Assembly: GCF_009708035.1 (NCBI RefSeq)
Contig: NZ_WMBQ01000001.1
Location: forward strand, 1,927,501-1,991,500
Reading direction: 5' to 3'
DNA length: 64,000 nucleotides
Origin: Hyphomicrobium album
Lineage (GTDB): Bacteria; Pseudomonadota; Alphaproteobacteria; Rhizobiales; Hyphomicrobiaceae
The notes under the pieces were generated by a model, which saw nothing but the letters and a program-made list of their open reading frames with translations, was not told where the DNA came from and searched no databases. Positions within the stretch are counted from its first letter, which is position 1, and every line of letters begins with the position of its first letter. Below, one piece after another: positions 27,988 through 38,777 of the stretch. The position numbers and the translations under genes were made by a program.

Positions 27988-30704
27988 GCGACCGGCTCCA
28001 TGGCAGCGACCTCGGCCACAGGCAAGGCAATTGTGAACACGGCGCCGGTGCGATCGCTGCGGTTGCCGGCGACGATCGTGCCCCGCATGATTTCGACGAA
28101 GCCGCGCGAGATCGCGAGGCCCAGCCCGGTGCCCGCGCGCACGTGATCGGCCTTCCGCACGCGATAGAACTTGTCGAAGACCCGCTCGAGATCGGCGGCC
28201 GGGATACCGGGACCCTCGTCCAGCACCTGCAGCATGACCGACGGCCCCTCGCGCCAGGCACGAATCCCGATGGTCGTTCCCGCCGGGGCGTACTTGGCGG
28301 CGTTGTCGAGCAGGTTGAACAGGACCTGCTCGAGCAGCACGTCGTCGACGCGCACCAGCGGATTGCCCTCCGGCAAATCGACGTCGACGCGATGCGATGC
28401 GAGCACCGTGCCGGCGCGCTTCACGGCGGCGGCGATGATATCGCCTACCTCATGCGGCACCGTCTTGGGCGCGACCGCGCCCGACTCGAGCTTTGTCATG
28501 TCGAGCAGGTTGGCGATGAAGCGGTTGAGCCGCTCCGACTCGCCGATGATGGTGGAGAGCAGCTCGTCCCTGTCGGCGGGGGTCAGCCGCTCGCCCAACT
28601 CGCGCAGCATGCCGGCGGCGCCGAAGATCGCGGCCAGCGGCGTTTTGAGGTCGTGCGACAATGAGGTGAGCAGGGCGGCGCGCAGCCGCTCCGTCTCCAT
28701 CGTCCGCTTGGCGCGGTCGAAGTCGTCGACCAGGCGCACGCGCTCGATCGCCAACGCCGCCTGGTCGCTCAGCGCGTCGAACAGCCGGCGCTGATCCGGC
28801 GTGAGCAATGGGCCGGGACTGTCGCTGTCGATGCCGACGACACCCACGGTGGACCGGCCCGTGCGCATGGGCAGGAACAGCCGCTGGGCTCCGGGCAACG
28901 TATCGGCACCACGTCCGGCGGGGCGCTCGTTCTTCCACGCCCAAGTCGCCGCGGCGATGTCGGAAGCGCCGAGCGTGTCCTCCGGCGGATAGCCGGCCCT
29001 CACCGCGAGGGCGTCGCCAGCCGGCAGAAGCAGCACCACGCGCACTTTCAGCATCGACGCCATCTGAAAGGCGGTCGCCCACAACACCTCGTCGAGCGTG
29101 CCGGTGCCGGCCAGCTTGCGGCTGAAGGCATAGAGTGCCTCGGTCGTGCGCGAGCGGCCGATGGCGATCACCGCCTGGCTGCGCATGCGCGCCGCGAGAT
29201 TGGAGACGACGACGGCGATGACCGCGAACGACACGAACGCCGCCACGTTGGTTGGATCGGTGATCGTGAACGTGAACAGCGGCGGCAAGAAGAAGAAGTT
29301 GTAGCAGAGCGACGCCGCAACGCTCGCCAGCAGCGACGGCTTCAGGCCATAGCGGATGGCTACACCGAACACCGCGGTGAGGAAGACGAGGTCGACGCTT
29401 TCGATGCCGAAGTACGGCCGCGTAAACCAGGCAAAGGCGAGGGCCGCCGATACGGACGCCAGTGCGGCAATGTAGGGAACTGCGTTGTACGACGGCTTCG
29501 CGGCGGCGGAACGCACGGTCTTCTTCGGAATCGGGTCGCCCGTCAGCTCGTCGCCGGCGATGACCTGCACGCTGATGTTGCCCGAGCGGCGCAACAGATC
29601 GTGCACCACCGAGCCGTGCAGGACCTCGAACCAGCGGGAGCGCTCGGACTTGCCGATGATGATCTGCGTGACATTGTTGGCGCGGGCGAAGGCGACGATG
29701 TCGTCGGCCAGCACGTGCGACCCGCCGGGTATGGTCACCGCCTCGCCACCCAGCCGCTCCACCAGCCGCAGCGTGTCGGCGATGCGGTCGCGCTCTTCGT
29801 TCGAGAGGCGCACGCTGCGGCGCGTCTCGACGCTCAGCGCCGTCCAGGGGGCGTGCAGCCGGTCGGCCGTGCGCTTGGTGTAGCGCACCAAACCGGCGGA
29901 CCGCGGATCCTCGCTGATGCACACGAGCAACCGCTCACCGGCAGCCCATGGCCCCGGAATGGCGCGCGCTCGCATCTGCGTCAGAAGCTGATCGTCGACC
30001 CGCTCCGCGGTGCGCCGCAGCGCCAGCTCGCGCAATGCCGTGAGATTGGCGGGCGAGAAGAAATGGTCAAGGGCACGCTCGGCCTGGTCAGGGATGTAAA
30101 CCTTGCCGTCCTTGAGGCGCTGGATCAGATCATTCGGCGTGAGGTCGATGAGCTCGACCGCATCGGCGCGATCGAACACGGAATCGGGGATCGTCTCCCG
30201 CACCCGCACGCGCGTGATCTGCGCGATGACGTCGTTCAGGCTCTCGATGTGCTGGATGTTGACCGTCGTGTAGACATCGATGCCGTGACTGAGCAGCTCC
30301 TCGACGTCGAGGTACCGCTTCGGATGGCGGCTGCCAAAGGCATTCGTGTGGGCAAGCTCATCGACGACAACGATCTGCGGGCGCCGCGCAATGATAGCAT
30401 CGAGGTCCATCTCCTCGAGACTTCGCCCTTTGTATTCGACGATGCGGCGCGGAATGACCTCGAGACCGCGCAACAGCGCCTTCGTCTCCTTGCGGCCGTG
30501 CGTCTCCACAACCCCGACGACGACGTCGTAGCCGTCCTTCTTGCGGGCGCGCGCCGTCTCCAGCATCGTGTAGGTCTTGCCGACGCCCGGTGCCGCGCCG
30601 ACGAAAATCATCAGCCTGCCGGTGCGGGTCTCGTCCCGGCAGGCGGATTGAAGCAGGGCTTCCGGTGAGGGACGCTGGTCCAGTTCGTGTCTCTGCTCTG
30701 CCAT
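27984..30704 (-). CDS. kdpD: Sensor histidine kinase KdpD
   Basis: 906 aa, full length. N-terminal KdpD domain with Walker A (GAAPGVGKTYTML) and VVDELAHTNAFGSRHPKRY; a universal-stress-protein domain (about 255-370); four transmembrane helices (about 400-500); a GAF-like region (about 520-655); HisKA with SLSHDLKTPLAA (about His681); HATPase with DNAAKYAP and DEGPGIP. Senses potassium limitation and phosphorylates KdpE. It follows kdpC by 36 bp and is translationally coupled to kdpE. Confidence 0.97.
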   Translation of the reverse strand: MAEQRHELDQRPSPEALLQSACRDETRTGRLMIFVGAAPGVGKTYTMLETARARKKDGYDVVVGVVETHGRKETKALLRGLEVIPRRIVEYKGRSLEEMDLDAIIARRPQIVVVDELAHTNAFGSRHPKRYLDVEELLSHGIDVYTTVNIQHIESLNDVIAQITRVRVRETIPDSVFDRADAVELIDLTPNDLIQRLKDGKVYIPDQAERALDHFFSPANLTALRELALRRTAERVDDQLLTQMRARAIPGPWAAGERLLVCISEDPRSAGLVRYTKRTADRLHAPWTALSVETRRSVRLSNEERDRIADTLRLVERLGGEAVTIPGGSHVLADDIVAFARANNVTQIIIGKSERSRWFEVLHGSVVHDLLRRSGNISVQVIAGDELTGDPIPKKTVRSAAAKPSYNAVPYIAALASVSAALAFAWFTRPYFGIESVDLVFLTAVFGVAIRYGLKPSLLASVAASLCYNFFFLPPLFTFTITDPTNVAAFVSFAVIAVVVSNLAARMRSQAVIAIGRSRTTEALYAFSRKLAGTGTLDEVLWATAFQMASMLKVRVVLLLPAGDALAVRAGYPPEDTLGASDIAAATWAWKNERPAGRGADTLPGAQRLFLPMRTGRSTVGVVGIDSDSPGPLLTPDQRRLFDALSDQAALAIERVRLVDDFDRAKRTMETERLRAALLTSLSHDLKTPLAAIFGAAGMLRELGERLTPADRDELLSTIIGESERLNRFIANLLDMTKLESGAVAPKTVPHEVGDIIAAAVKRAGTVLASHRVDVDLPEGNPLVRVDDVLLEQVLFNLLDNAAKYAPAGTTIGIRAWREGPSVMLQVLDEGPGIPAADLERVFDKFYRVRKADHVRAGTGLGLAISRGFVEIMRGTIVAGNRSDRTGAVFTIALPVAEVAAMEPVA

Positions 30705-30740
30705 GGATGTTGGCCTTGGGCCGCGTCCCGGAGCGGCAGA

Positions 30741-31346
30741 CTACTTCGCCGCCGCCCCGTCGAGCGCCAGGTTGAGCGCCAGAACATTAACGCGCGGCTC
30801 TCCTAGTACTCCAAAAAGCCGGGCATCCGTATGCTTCCCGATAAGAGCGCGCAAGGTCCCCTCGTCGAGGTTGCGAGCCTTGGCAACGCGCGGCACCTGG
30901 AAAAGTGCGGCCTCGGGCGAAATGTCCGGGTCGAGGCCGCTGCCGGTCGTGGTGACGAGATCGATCGGTACCGGGGCACCGGGGTTCTCCGACTTGAGTT
31001 TGGCGACGTCGCCCGCAACCCGTTCGACCAGTGCCTTGTTGGTCGGGCCGAGGTTCGAACCCATCGAGTTCACCGCATTGTAGGGCTGCGGCGCGGTCTT
31101 TGCCGGGTCGGCCGGATCCGGGCCGAGCGTTGCCGAAGGACGACCGTGGAAATAGCGGTCGCTCGTGAAGAACTGGCCGATCAGTTGCGAGCCGACGACC
31201 TTGCCGTCGCGCTCGATCAGGCTACCCTGTGCCTCATCGGGGAAGATCGACGTCGCGAGGCCGGTGACCGCGAGCGGATAAATGAGCCCGGTGAGGAACG
31301 CCAGGGCGGCGAACAGAACCAGGGCAGAGCGAAGCTCTTTCAACAT
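30741..31346 (-). CDS. kdpC: Potassium-transporting ATPase subunit KdpC
   Basis: 201 aa. One N-terminal transmembrane helix (LVLFAALAFLTGLIYPLAV) and a periplasmic domain with the family motifs GSQLIGQ, FHGRPSA and ARLFGVLGEPRVNVLALN. Stabilises the KdpFABC complex. Ten bases separate it from kdpB. Confidence 0.96.
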   Translation of the reverse strand: MLKELRSALVLFAALAFLTGLIYPLAVTGLATSIFPDEAQGSLIERDGKVVGSQLIGQFFTSDRYFHGRPSATLGPDPADPAKTAPQPYNAVNSMGSNLGPTNKALVERVAGDVAKLKSENPGAPVPIDLVTTTGSGLDPDISPEAALFQVPRVAKARNLDEGTLRALIGKHTDARLFGVLGEPRVNVLALNLALDGAAAK

Positions 31347-31356
31347 AGTTGCCTCC

Positions 31357-33477
<2,121 letters not shown>

Positions 33478-33503
33478 GACGATGGACTCCGAGATGAAAC
33501 GGC

Positions 33504-35207
33504 TCAGAAGAGCATGTGGGCGCGCATCGCGAGGTGCTCGACGATGGGTCCGAGGGCGAGTGCCGGGAAGAAGGTGAGACCGCCGACGATGAGGACCACG
33601 CCGACAACGAGGCCGACGAACAGTCCGCCGTCGGTCGGGAACGTGCCGACGGACGGTGGCACGGTCTTCTTCGCCGCGAGCGAGCCGGCGATGGCCATTG
33701 CCGGGATGATCACCCAGAAGCGGCCGATGAACATCGCGACGGCACCGGTGATGTTGTAGAAGTCGGTGTTGCCGGTGATGCCACCGAACGCCGATCCGTT
33801 GTTCGCCGTGCTCGACGTGTAGAGATAGATGATCTCCGAGAAGCCGTGCGGTCCGGCATTGGCGATCGAGGCAACCGCCGACGGCAGCACCGTCGCCACG
33901 GCCGACCAACCGAGATACATCAGCGGCAGGATCAGGATGGCGAGCATGGCCATCTTGACCTCCTTCGCCTCGATCTTCTTGCCGATGTACTCGGGCGTGC
34001 GGCCGACCATCAGGCCGGCGACAAAGATCGCCAGGATGACGAACAGCAGCATGCCGTAGAGACCCGCGCCGACGCCGCCGATGATGATCTCGCCGAGCTG
34101 CATGTTGATGAGTGGGACCATGCCGCCGAGGGCGGTGAACGAGTCGTGCATGGCGTTGACGGCGCCGCACGAGGCTGCCGTCGTGATAACCGCGAAGAGC
34201 GCCGACAGAGGAATGCCGAATCGCACCTCCTTGCCTTCCATGTTGCCGCCCGTGAGGCCCAGGGCGGTAAAGGCATCATTGCCATGCGCCTCGGCCCAGT
34301 AGGCGAGCGTGACGCCGGCGAAGAACAGGACACTCATCGCCGCGAAGATCGCCCAGCCCTGGCGCTGGTCGCCGACCATGCGGCCGAACACATTGGTGAG
34401 ACCGGCGCCGAGCGCGAAGATCGCCACCATCTGCACCAGGTTCGACAGCGCGGTGGGGTTCTCGAACGGATGCGCAGCGTTGGCATTGAAGAAACCGCCG
34501 CCGTTGGTGCCGAGCATCTTGATGGCGATCTGCGACGCAACTGGGCCAACCGCAATCGTCTGCTTGGCGCCTTCGAGCGTCGTCGCCTCGACGTAGGGGG
34601 CGAGCGTCTGCGGCATGCCCTGCCAAACCAGGAAGAGGGCAAGGGGAATGCAGATAGGCAGCAGCACGTAGAGAGTACAGCGGGTGACGTCGACCCAGAA
34701 GTTGCCGACGGTCTTGGCGGAGGCCCGCGAAAAGCCGCGGATGAGCGCCACCGCGAGCACGATGCCGGTGGCCGCCGATAGATAGTTCTGATGCGTCAGG
34801 CCCAGCATCTGGGTCAGGTAGGAGAGGGTGCTCTCGCCGCCGTAGTTCTGCCAGTTGGTATTGGTGACGAAGCTCACCGCCGTGTTGAACGACAGCGCCT
34901 CCGGCACCGCCGACATGCCTTGCGGGTTCAGCGGCAGAGTGCCCTGCACGCGCAGGAGGAAGTAGAGAGCGAGGAAGCCAGCGACGTTGAACAAGAGCAT
35001 GGCGACCGTGTAGGTCAGCCAGTCCTGCTCGCGCTTTTCGTCGACGCCACCCGCCCAGTAGAGCGAAGCCTCGACCGGGCGCAACACCGGCGAGAGGAGT
35101 GTACGTTCGCCGCTAAAGACGCGCGTCATGTACCAGCCGAGCGGCTTCACCAGCGCAACGACGATGCCGAAAAACAGGATGATTTGAATCCAGCCATTGA
35201 GGGTCAT
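33504..35207 (-). CDS. kdpA: Potassium-transporting ATPase, potassium-binding subunit KdpA
   Basis: 567 aa, about ten membrane helices with four selectivity-filter-like loops: [34 protein letters not shown], and the later [11 protein letters not shown] among them. It is the channel-like subunit descended from K+ channel superfamily proteins. Length and motifs are normal. Thirteen bases downstream of kdpF. Confidence 0.97.
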   Translation of the reverse strand: MTLNGWIQIILFFGIVVALVKPLGWYMTRVFSGERTLLSPVLRPVEASLYWAGGVDEKREQDWLTYTVAMLLFNVAGFLALYFLLRVQGTLPLNPQGMSAVPEALSFNTAVSFVTNTNWQNYGGESTLSYLTQMLGLTHQNYLSAATGIVLAVALIRGFSRASAKTVGNFWVDVTRCTLYVLLPICIPLALFLVWQGMPQTLAPYVEATTLEGAKQTIAVGPVASQIAIKMLGTNGGGFFNANAAHPFENPTALSNLVQMVAIFALGAGLTNVFGRMVGDQRQGWAIFAAMSVLFFAGVTLAYWAEAHGNDAFTALGLTGGNMEGKEVRFGIPLSALFAVITTAASCGAVNAMHDSFTALGGMVPLINMQLGEIIIGGVGAGLYGMLLFVILAIFVAGLMVGRTPEYIGKKIEAKEVKMAMLAILILPLMYLGWSAVATVLPSAVASIANAGPHGFSEIIYLYTSSTANNGSAFGGITGNTDFYNITGAVAMFIGRFWVIIPAMAIAGSLAAKKTVPPSVGTFPTDGGLFVGLVVGVVLIVGGLTFFPALALGPIVEHLAMRAHMLF

Positions 35208-35220
35208 AGTTGTGTGCCTC

Positions 35221-35310
35221 TCAGAACTGCTCGGGGCGGAGCAGGGCGTAGACGAGGTAGACGAGAAGGCCCGCTGTCACGAGGCCGGCGAGCCACAGGT
35301 CGAATTCCAT
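35221..35310 (-). CDS. kdpF: Potassium-transporting ATPase subunit KdpF
   Basis: 29 aa: [20 protein letters not shown] followed by YALLRPEQF, the typical KdpF single helix ending in LL.PE.F. Stabilises the Kdp complex. TTGAGGAGGATCCG gives a very strong ribosome binding site. Ten bases downstream of a still shorter membrane peptide gene. Confidence 0.93.
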   Translation of the reverse strand: MEFDLWLAGLVTAGLLVYLVYALLRPEQF

Positions 35311-35320
35311 CGGATCCTCC

Positions 35321-35404
35321 TCAAAGCCAGTCGCAGGCGTGGGCGTAGGCGAGCGTCAGCACGAAGCCGCCGAGCCCGAGTCCCACCAGAACGATGTCGA
35401 ACAT
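35321..35404 (-). CDS. 27-aa membrane peptide gene upstream of kdpF
   Basis: MFDIVLVGLGLGGFVLTLAY followed by AHACDWL. It has one hydrophobic helix, a good ribosome binding site (AAGGAG, 8 nt), and is the first gene of the kdp operon, 10 bp before kdpF. Similar short peptides ending in a Cys-Asp pair are, as I recall, seen upstream of kdpF in other bacteria and usually left unannotated. It could be a second small Kdp subunit or a leader peptide. Confidence 0.72.
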   Translation of the reverse strand: MFDIVLVGLGLGGFVLTLAYAHACDWL

Positions 35405-35707
35405 TTCGCGTGCTCCTTGCGAGATCCAGCCGAACCACAATTTCCTCGCTGACCCCTATCTGCCTTGACTTGGCTCAACGGGGTGGTTTCCGGCGCGGCC
35501 CTTAGGTGCCACTTGGCGCATGTGTTTTCGAGGGGGCGCCGTAGGGGTGCTTATAAGAATCTCATAAAGACCGGCCGGGAGCGGCGCCGGCACGGCCTCG
35601 ACTATGAGATTCAAATGACGTCGCCTGCCGGTCCCCATCGCTTCTTGATGGGGTCGTCAGCATCTTTCGGACGCGGCCACGAGCCGTAGGTAACCGAGAG
35701 AACAGCG
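35405..35707. promoter_or_regulatory. kdp control region with a 10-bp inverted repeat
   Basis: 303 bp between the divergent kdp operon and the 71-aa gene. GAATCTCATA at 35557-35566 is mirrored exactly by TATGAGATTC at 35603-35612, 36 bp apart; the left arm lies next to CTTATAAG (35550-35557). These AT-rich boxes are the best candidates for KdpE binding. A CCCCATC/GATGGGG hairpin is at 35633-35653. No sigma-70 promoter is obvious by eye. Confidence 0.5.
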
Positions 35708-35923
35708 ATGCTGACGGCAAACGGCCATACATCCGTGACGCACGCGCGGTGTTTTCGCGTCGGCCGCGACCATGAAGGTCATTGGGTCGCGATCGACAAG
35801 TCCGGCACGTGCGGCGGCATTTTCGTGTCGCAGGAAGCGGCGCTCGACTATGCGGCGGCCGAAACCGAGAGGCGCCCGGGCGCTGTATCGGTCACGACTG
35901 AGCCGGTCGAGCTGCGGATCTAG
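35708..35923 (+). CDS. Conserved hypothetical small cytoplasmic protein
   Basis: 71 aa, no signal peptide. FRVGRDHEGHWVAIDKSGTCGGIFVSQEAALDYAAAE has the look of a small single-domain protein with a strand-strand-helix plan (HWVAID...GGIF, then a helix), similar in layout to DUF2188-like proteins. GAGAGAACAGCG precedes the ATG. It is divergent from kdp. No function known. Confidence 0.6.
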   Translation: MLTANGHTSVTHARCFRVGRDHEGHWVAIDKSGTCGGIFVSQEAALDYAAAETERRPGAVSVTTEPVELRI

Positions 35924-35938
35924 ATGGAGGATCTAGCG

Positions 35939-36190
35939 ATGGCCAACTATAGCAACATGCATGCCGGCGCAGTCGCGCATCTGCACGCTGCCGCGATTGA
36001 TGTCCGCAATCCACTGCACGGCCTCGTAGCGGCACGGCGGAGCGACGCGCGGTTCGAAATGCGGCACGCGCATTCGCCTTTGAGGCAGAGACATTCCGTC
36101 GTCGCAGCTTGGATCAGGCAGATTTTCGCCCCAACAGCTCCGCGCCGTTCGCAAAGTAGTCGACGACCTCTATCCCCGCAGCCCAGTTGA
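35939..36190 (+). CDS. Possible small protein overlapping the next gene
   Basis: 83 codons from ATG 35939, which has an excellent ribosome binding site (GGAGGATCTAGCG) and follows the 71-aa gene by 15 bp. The product (MANYSNMHAGAVAHLHAAAI...) has no known domain, and its 3' end runs 77 bp into the opposite-strand gene ending at 36114. The ribosome binding site argues for translation; the overlap and basic C-terminus argue that the true 3' end may be frameshifted or that it is spurious. Confidence 0.35.
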   Translation: MANYSNMHAGAVAHLHAAAIDVRNPLHGLVAARRSDARFEMRHAHSPLRQRHSVVAAWIRQIFAPTAPRRSQSSRRPLSPQPS

Positions 36191-37613
36191 GCGTGTGCGG
36201 GCCGAGCGCCGCTCGGCCGGCCGCGAACGCATGCGACGCCACCGGCTCCTGCGCGAAGTACGTCGCATCGATTGCCGTGATGCGCGCTATCTCGAGTCCC
36301 GCACCGTAACCGCGCGTGCCGTTCTGAATCGGCCGCCACAAGCTTCCATCGGCACTGTAGACATCGCCCGCAGGCCGGCTGAACCGCCCGTCGACGAGCA
36401 CCGGGTTGCCGGGATTGGGCGTCCATGGCCCGAACAGGCTCGGCGCCGAATAGATGCCGAGGGCGTCGTAGCTGGCGCTGCGCAACGCCTGCATGCCGGC
36501 CGTGATGTAGAAGCGCCCGTCGTGGCGGAAGAGCGTGGCATCGTGGAGCGGCGCGTCGATGAGGCGCGCCGCGTGCGCCCAGCGATAGGGAAAGCGCTTC
36601 GCCTTGTAGAGGTCGAGCGCGCCCGAGGCCGACGCCTCGGGCAGCATGTAGATCTCGCCCTCGTGCTCGATGATCTGCGGATACGAAAGGTGATGCGCAC
36701 ACTCGAGCACGGGGGTAACGCGGCTGAGATTGCCGCGTGCGTCAATCGACACGTGGGAGATGATGCCCTTCTGCGTGGCGTAGGGCAGCTCCTCGACAAA
36801 CACGTGGTGCATCCCCTCGCGAAAAATCACGAATGGGTCCGCATAGTACCGCTCGCCGTCGGTCGCGATTTCCGAATACGCTCCGCGACCGGGGAGCGGT
36901 TGCAAGTGCGTGCGCCCTTCGGGGGCCCGACGCCACGCGGTGCGCCATGATGGTCCATTGGCTAGGACATTCGCCAGGACTTGCCCGGCGAGCGTCTGCA
37001 CATAGTTCCAGGCGAGAGCACCGACAGCCGCGATGGGGATCTCTACAGCCGTAGAGTTCACAGCATGGCTATCTCCGACCCCCTCGAGCGGCCGGGGCAA
37101 GGCACGCGCGATGCCTTCGACGAGGCGAGAGAGCGCGTTGTCCGCCGAGCGCGGAAGCGAATGGGGGTTCTCCAGGACCGGCCGGGCGATCTCGGCCGTG
37201 CGGCCGCCGCTGGAACCTATTCCGAGGACGGGCGCGCGCCCCTGCAGCAGCGCCAGCCACAGCGCGGCTTCGTCGCGCGCGCCATCGTAGAGCGGCCAAA
37301 GCTGCGTCGCGGCTCCGTCCGGCCCATTGGAACCTTCTCCCGTGAGATTGATCTCGACGTCGGGAACGCCTTCCGCTGGAGCGGCGCCGCAAGCCGCAGC
37401 CAAATCCTTGGCATCGACACGATCAGAGGCACGCTCGCCGCCGCCGCTCAATGTCCGCTGCACCATGAGCAGTGCCGCCAGCGACGACGGCAAACTAAAG
37501 CCCGACATCTCGTAGCGCAGACGAACCGCGTGGCCGTCGCATACGAGCCTGTCGATCAGCCAGCAATGCCAGCGCCGCAGCTGCTCCGGGTTAAGGCAAA
37601 CGGAAATCTTCAT
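36114..37613 (-). CDS. GINT1 N-terminal-like beta-propeller protein of the polysaccharide locus
   Basis: 499 aa, no signal peptide. Residues about 1-215 resemble a degenerate formyltransferase-like N-terminal region (MKISVCLNPEQLRRWHCWLI; INLTGEG...LWPLYDGARDEAALWLALLQG). Residues about 235-490 have repeated propeller blades: YADPFVIFREGMHHVFVEEL, SYPQIIEHEGEIYMLPEASA, LHDATLFRHDGRFYITAG, and YSADGSLWRPIQNGTRGYG. This matches the domain found at the N-terminus of plant glucosamine inositolphosphorylceramide transferase and GH43-like folds. In bacteria such proteins sit in exopolysaccharide loci; the reaction is unknown. Divergent from a GT4 gene. Confidence 0.7.
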   Translation of the reverse strand: MKISVCLNPEQLRRWHCWLIDRLVCDGHAVRLRYEMSGFSLPSSLAALLMVQRTLSGGGERASDRVDAKDLAAACGAAPAEGVPDVEINLTGEGSNGPDGAATQLWPLYDGARDEAALWLALLQGRAPVLGIGSSGGRTAEIARPVLENPHSLPRSADNALSRLVEGIARALPRPLEGVGDSHAVNSTAVEIPIAAVGALAWNYVQTLAGQVLANVLANGPSWRTAWRRAPEGRTHLQPLPGRGAYSEIATDGERYYADPFVIFREGMHHVFVEELPYATQKGIISHVSIDARGNLSRVTPVLECAHHLSYPQIIEHEGEIYMLPEASASGALDLYKAKRFPYRWAHAARLIDAPLHDATLFRHDGRFYITAGMQALRSASYDALGIYSAPSLFGPWTPNPGNPVLVDGRFSRPAGDVYSADGSLWRPIQNGTRGYGAGLEIARITAIDATYFAQEPVASHAFAAGRAALGPHTLNWAAGIEVVDYFANGAELLGRKSA

Positions 37614-37727
37614 ATTAAGGATGGGTCTAGATGGCCGACGCGAGTCGATCAATTGCAAGCTTCTGCGAACTCCGAAGATGCTAAACAATGCGGACCACCA
37701 TGCGTCCGCCATGTCGCCGCGAGTGAA

Positions 37728-38777
37728 ATGACCAGCCGCACCGTCGTCCAAATCGTGCATGCCGAAGCGGGCGGTGGCGTGGAAACGCTCGCGCGCATGA
37801 TCGAGGCGGAGCTCACCCGCCGCGGCTTCGCCATCGAGACACGCGTCCTCTATTCGCGCACCGACTTGCCGGCGGCCAAGAAGCTTGCGGCCGTGGTTAA
37901 CATGGCGTGGCAGCTGCTCCGCAGTCCCCCCGACGCGCTCATCGCCTATCAGGCGACGGCATCGCTGCTGATCGGCGGTGTCGGATCGTTGCGCGGGCGT
38001 CGCCGGATCGTGCATCAGACGGCGCTCCCTGCCGAGACCCTGGCACCACTCCGCATCCTCGATCGGCTGGCGGGAGCCGCGCGGCTCTACTCGGCCAATG
38101 TCCTCAATACGGCCGCCACCGCCGCGGCGTTCGCCGGCTACCCGCGCAGCTACCTGCGGCACGTCCGCCTCATCGAGCACGGCATCGCGCCATTGCCCGT
38201 CGCCACCGATCCCCGTTCCACGCTGGCGCGGCAAGGTATTCCGCAGGACGGACGGCCGCTCCTGATCAGCGTCGGCCGGCTGTGCTCTCAGAAGGGGCAG
38301 GACCGGATTCTCAACGCCCTTCTCTCGCTCGCCGATTGCCGTCTGGTTCTGGTCGGCTCCGGACCGGAGGAAGACGCCTTCCGCGCCTTGGCGGAACGGC
38401 TTGGCATCGCAGATCGCGTCCACTTCTTAGGCACCTTGGCGCGTCCGGAGGTCGGTGCGCTCATGCAGGCCGCAGATGTGTTCGTCTTTCCGTCCCGGTG
38501 GGAAACGTTCGGTCTCGCGGCGGTCGAGGCGGCGATGGCGGGTGTGCCAGTCGTCGCGTCCGATATCGACGTCCTGCGCGAGGTGCTGGCGACGCTCGAT
38601 ACGCGAAGCGTCCGCTTTCTTGCCACGGAAGACGCTCATGCATTGGCCGACGCCGTGCGCAGCATACTCGCCGATCCACAGGCGAAGGTGCGGGCGCTGG
38701 AATGCAGCGATGCGATCCGCCAGCGCTATAGTCTGGAAAGAATGACCGACGCTTACGTGGCGCTCTTGTCCGCATAG
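37728..38777 (+). CDS. GT4 family glycosyltransferase
   Basis: 349 aa, GT-B fold. The N-terminal half begins VVQIVHAEAGGGVETLARMI; the C-terminal nucleotide-sugar half has LISVGRLCSQKGQDRIL, LVGSGPEEDAFRALAERLGI and the EX7E-like region FPSRWETFGLAAVEAAMAGV. It probably adds a sugar to the repeat unit. ATG 37728 starts the homologous part; the frame is open far upstream without meaning. Its 3' end overlaps the convergent acyltransferase gene by 25 bp. Confidence 0.9.
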   Translation: MTSRTVVQIVHAEAGGGVETLARMIEAELTRRGFAIETRVLYSRTDLPAAKKLAAVVNMAWQLLRSPPDALIAYQATASLLIGGVGSLRGRRRIVHQTALPAETLAPLRILDRLAGAARLYSANVLNTAATAAAFAGYPRSYLRHVRLIEHGIAPLPVATDPRSTLARQGIPQDGRPLLISVGRLCSQKGQDRILNALLSLADCRLVLVGSGPEEDAFRALAERLGIADRVHFLGTLARPEVGALMQAADVFVFPSRWETFGLAAVEAAMAGVPVVASDIDVLREVLATLDTRSVRFLATEDAHALADAVRSILADPQAKVRALECSDAIRQRYSLERMTDAYVALLSA

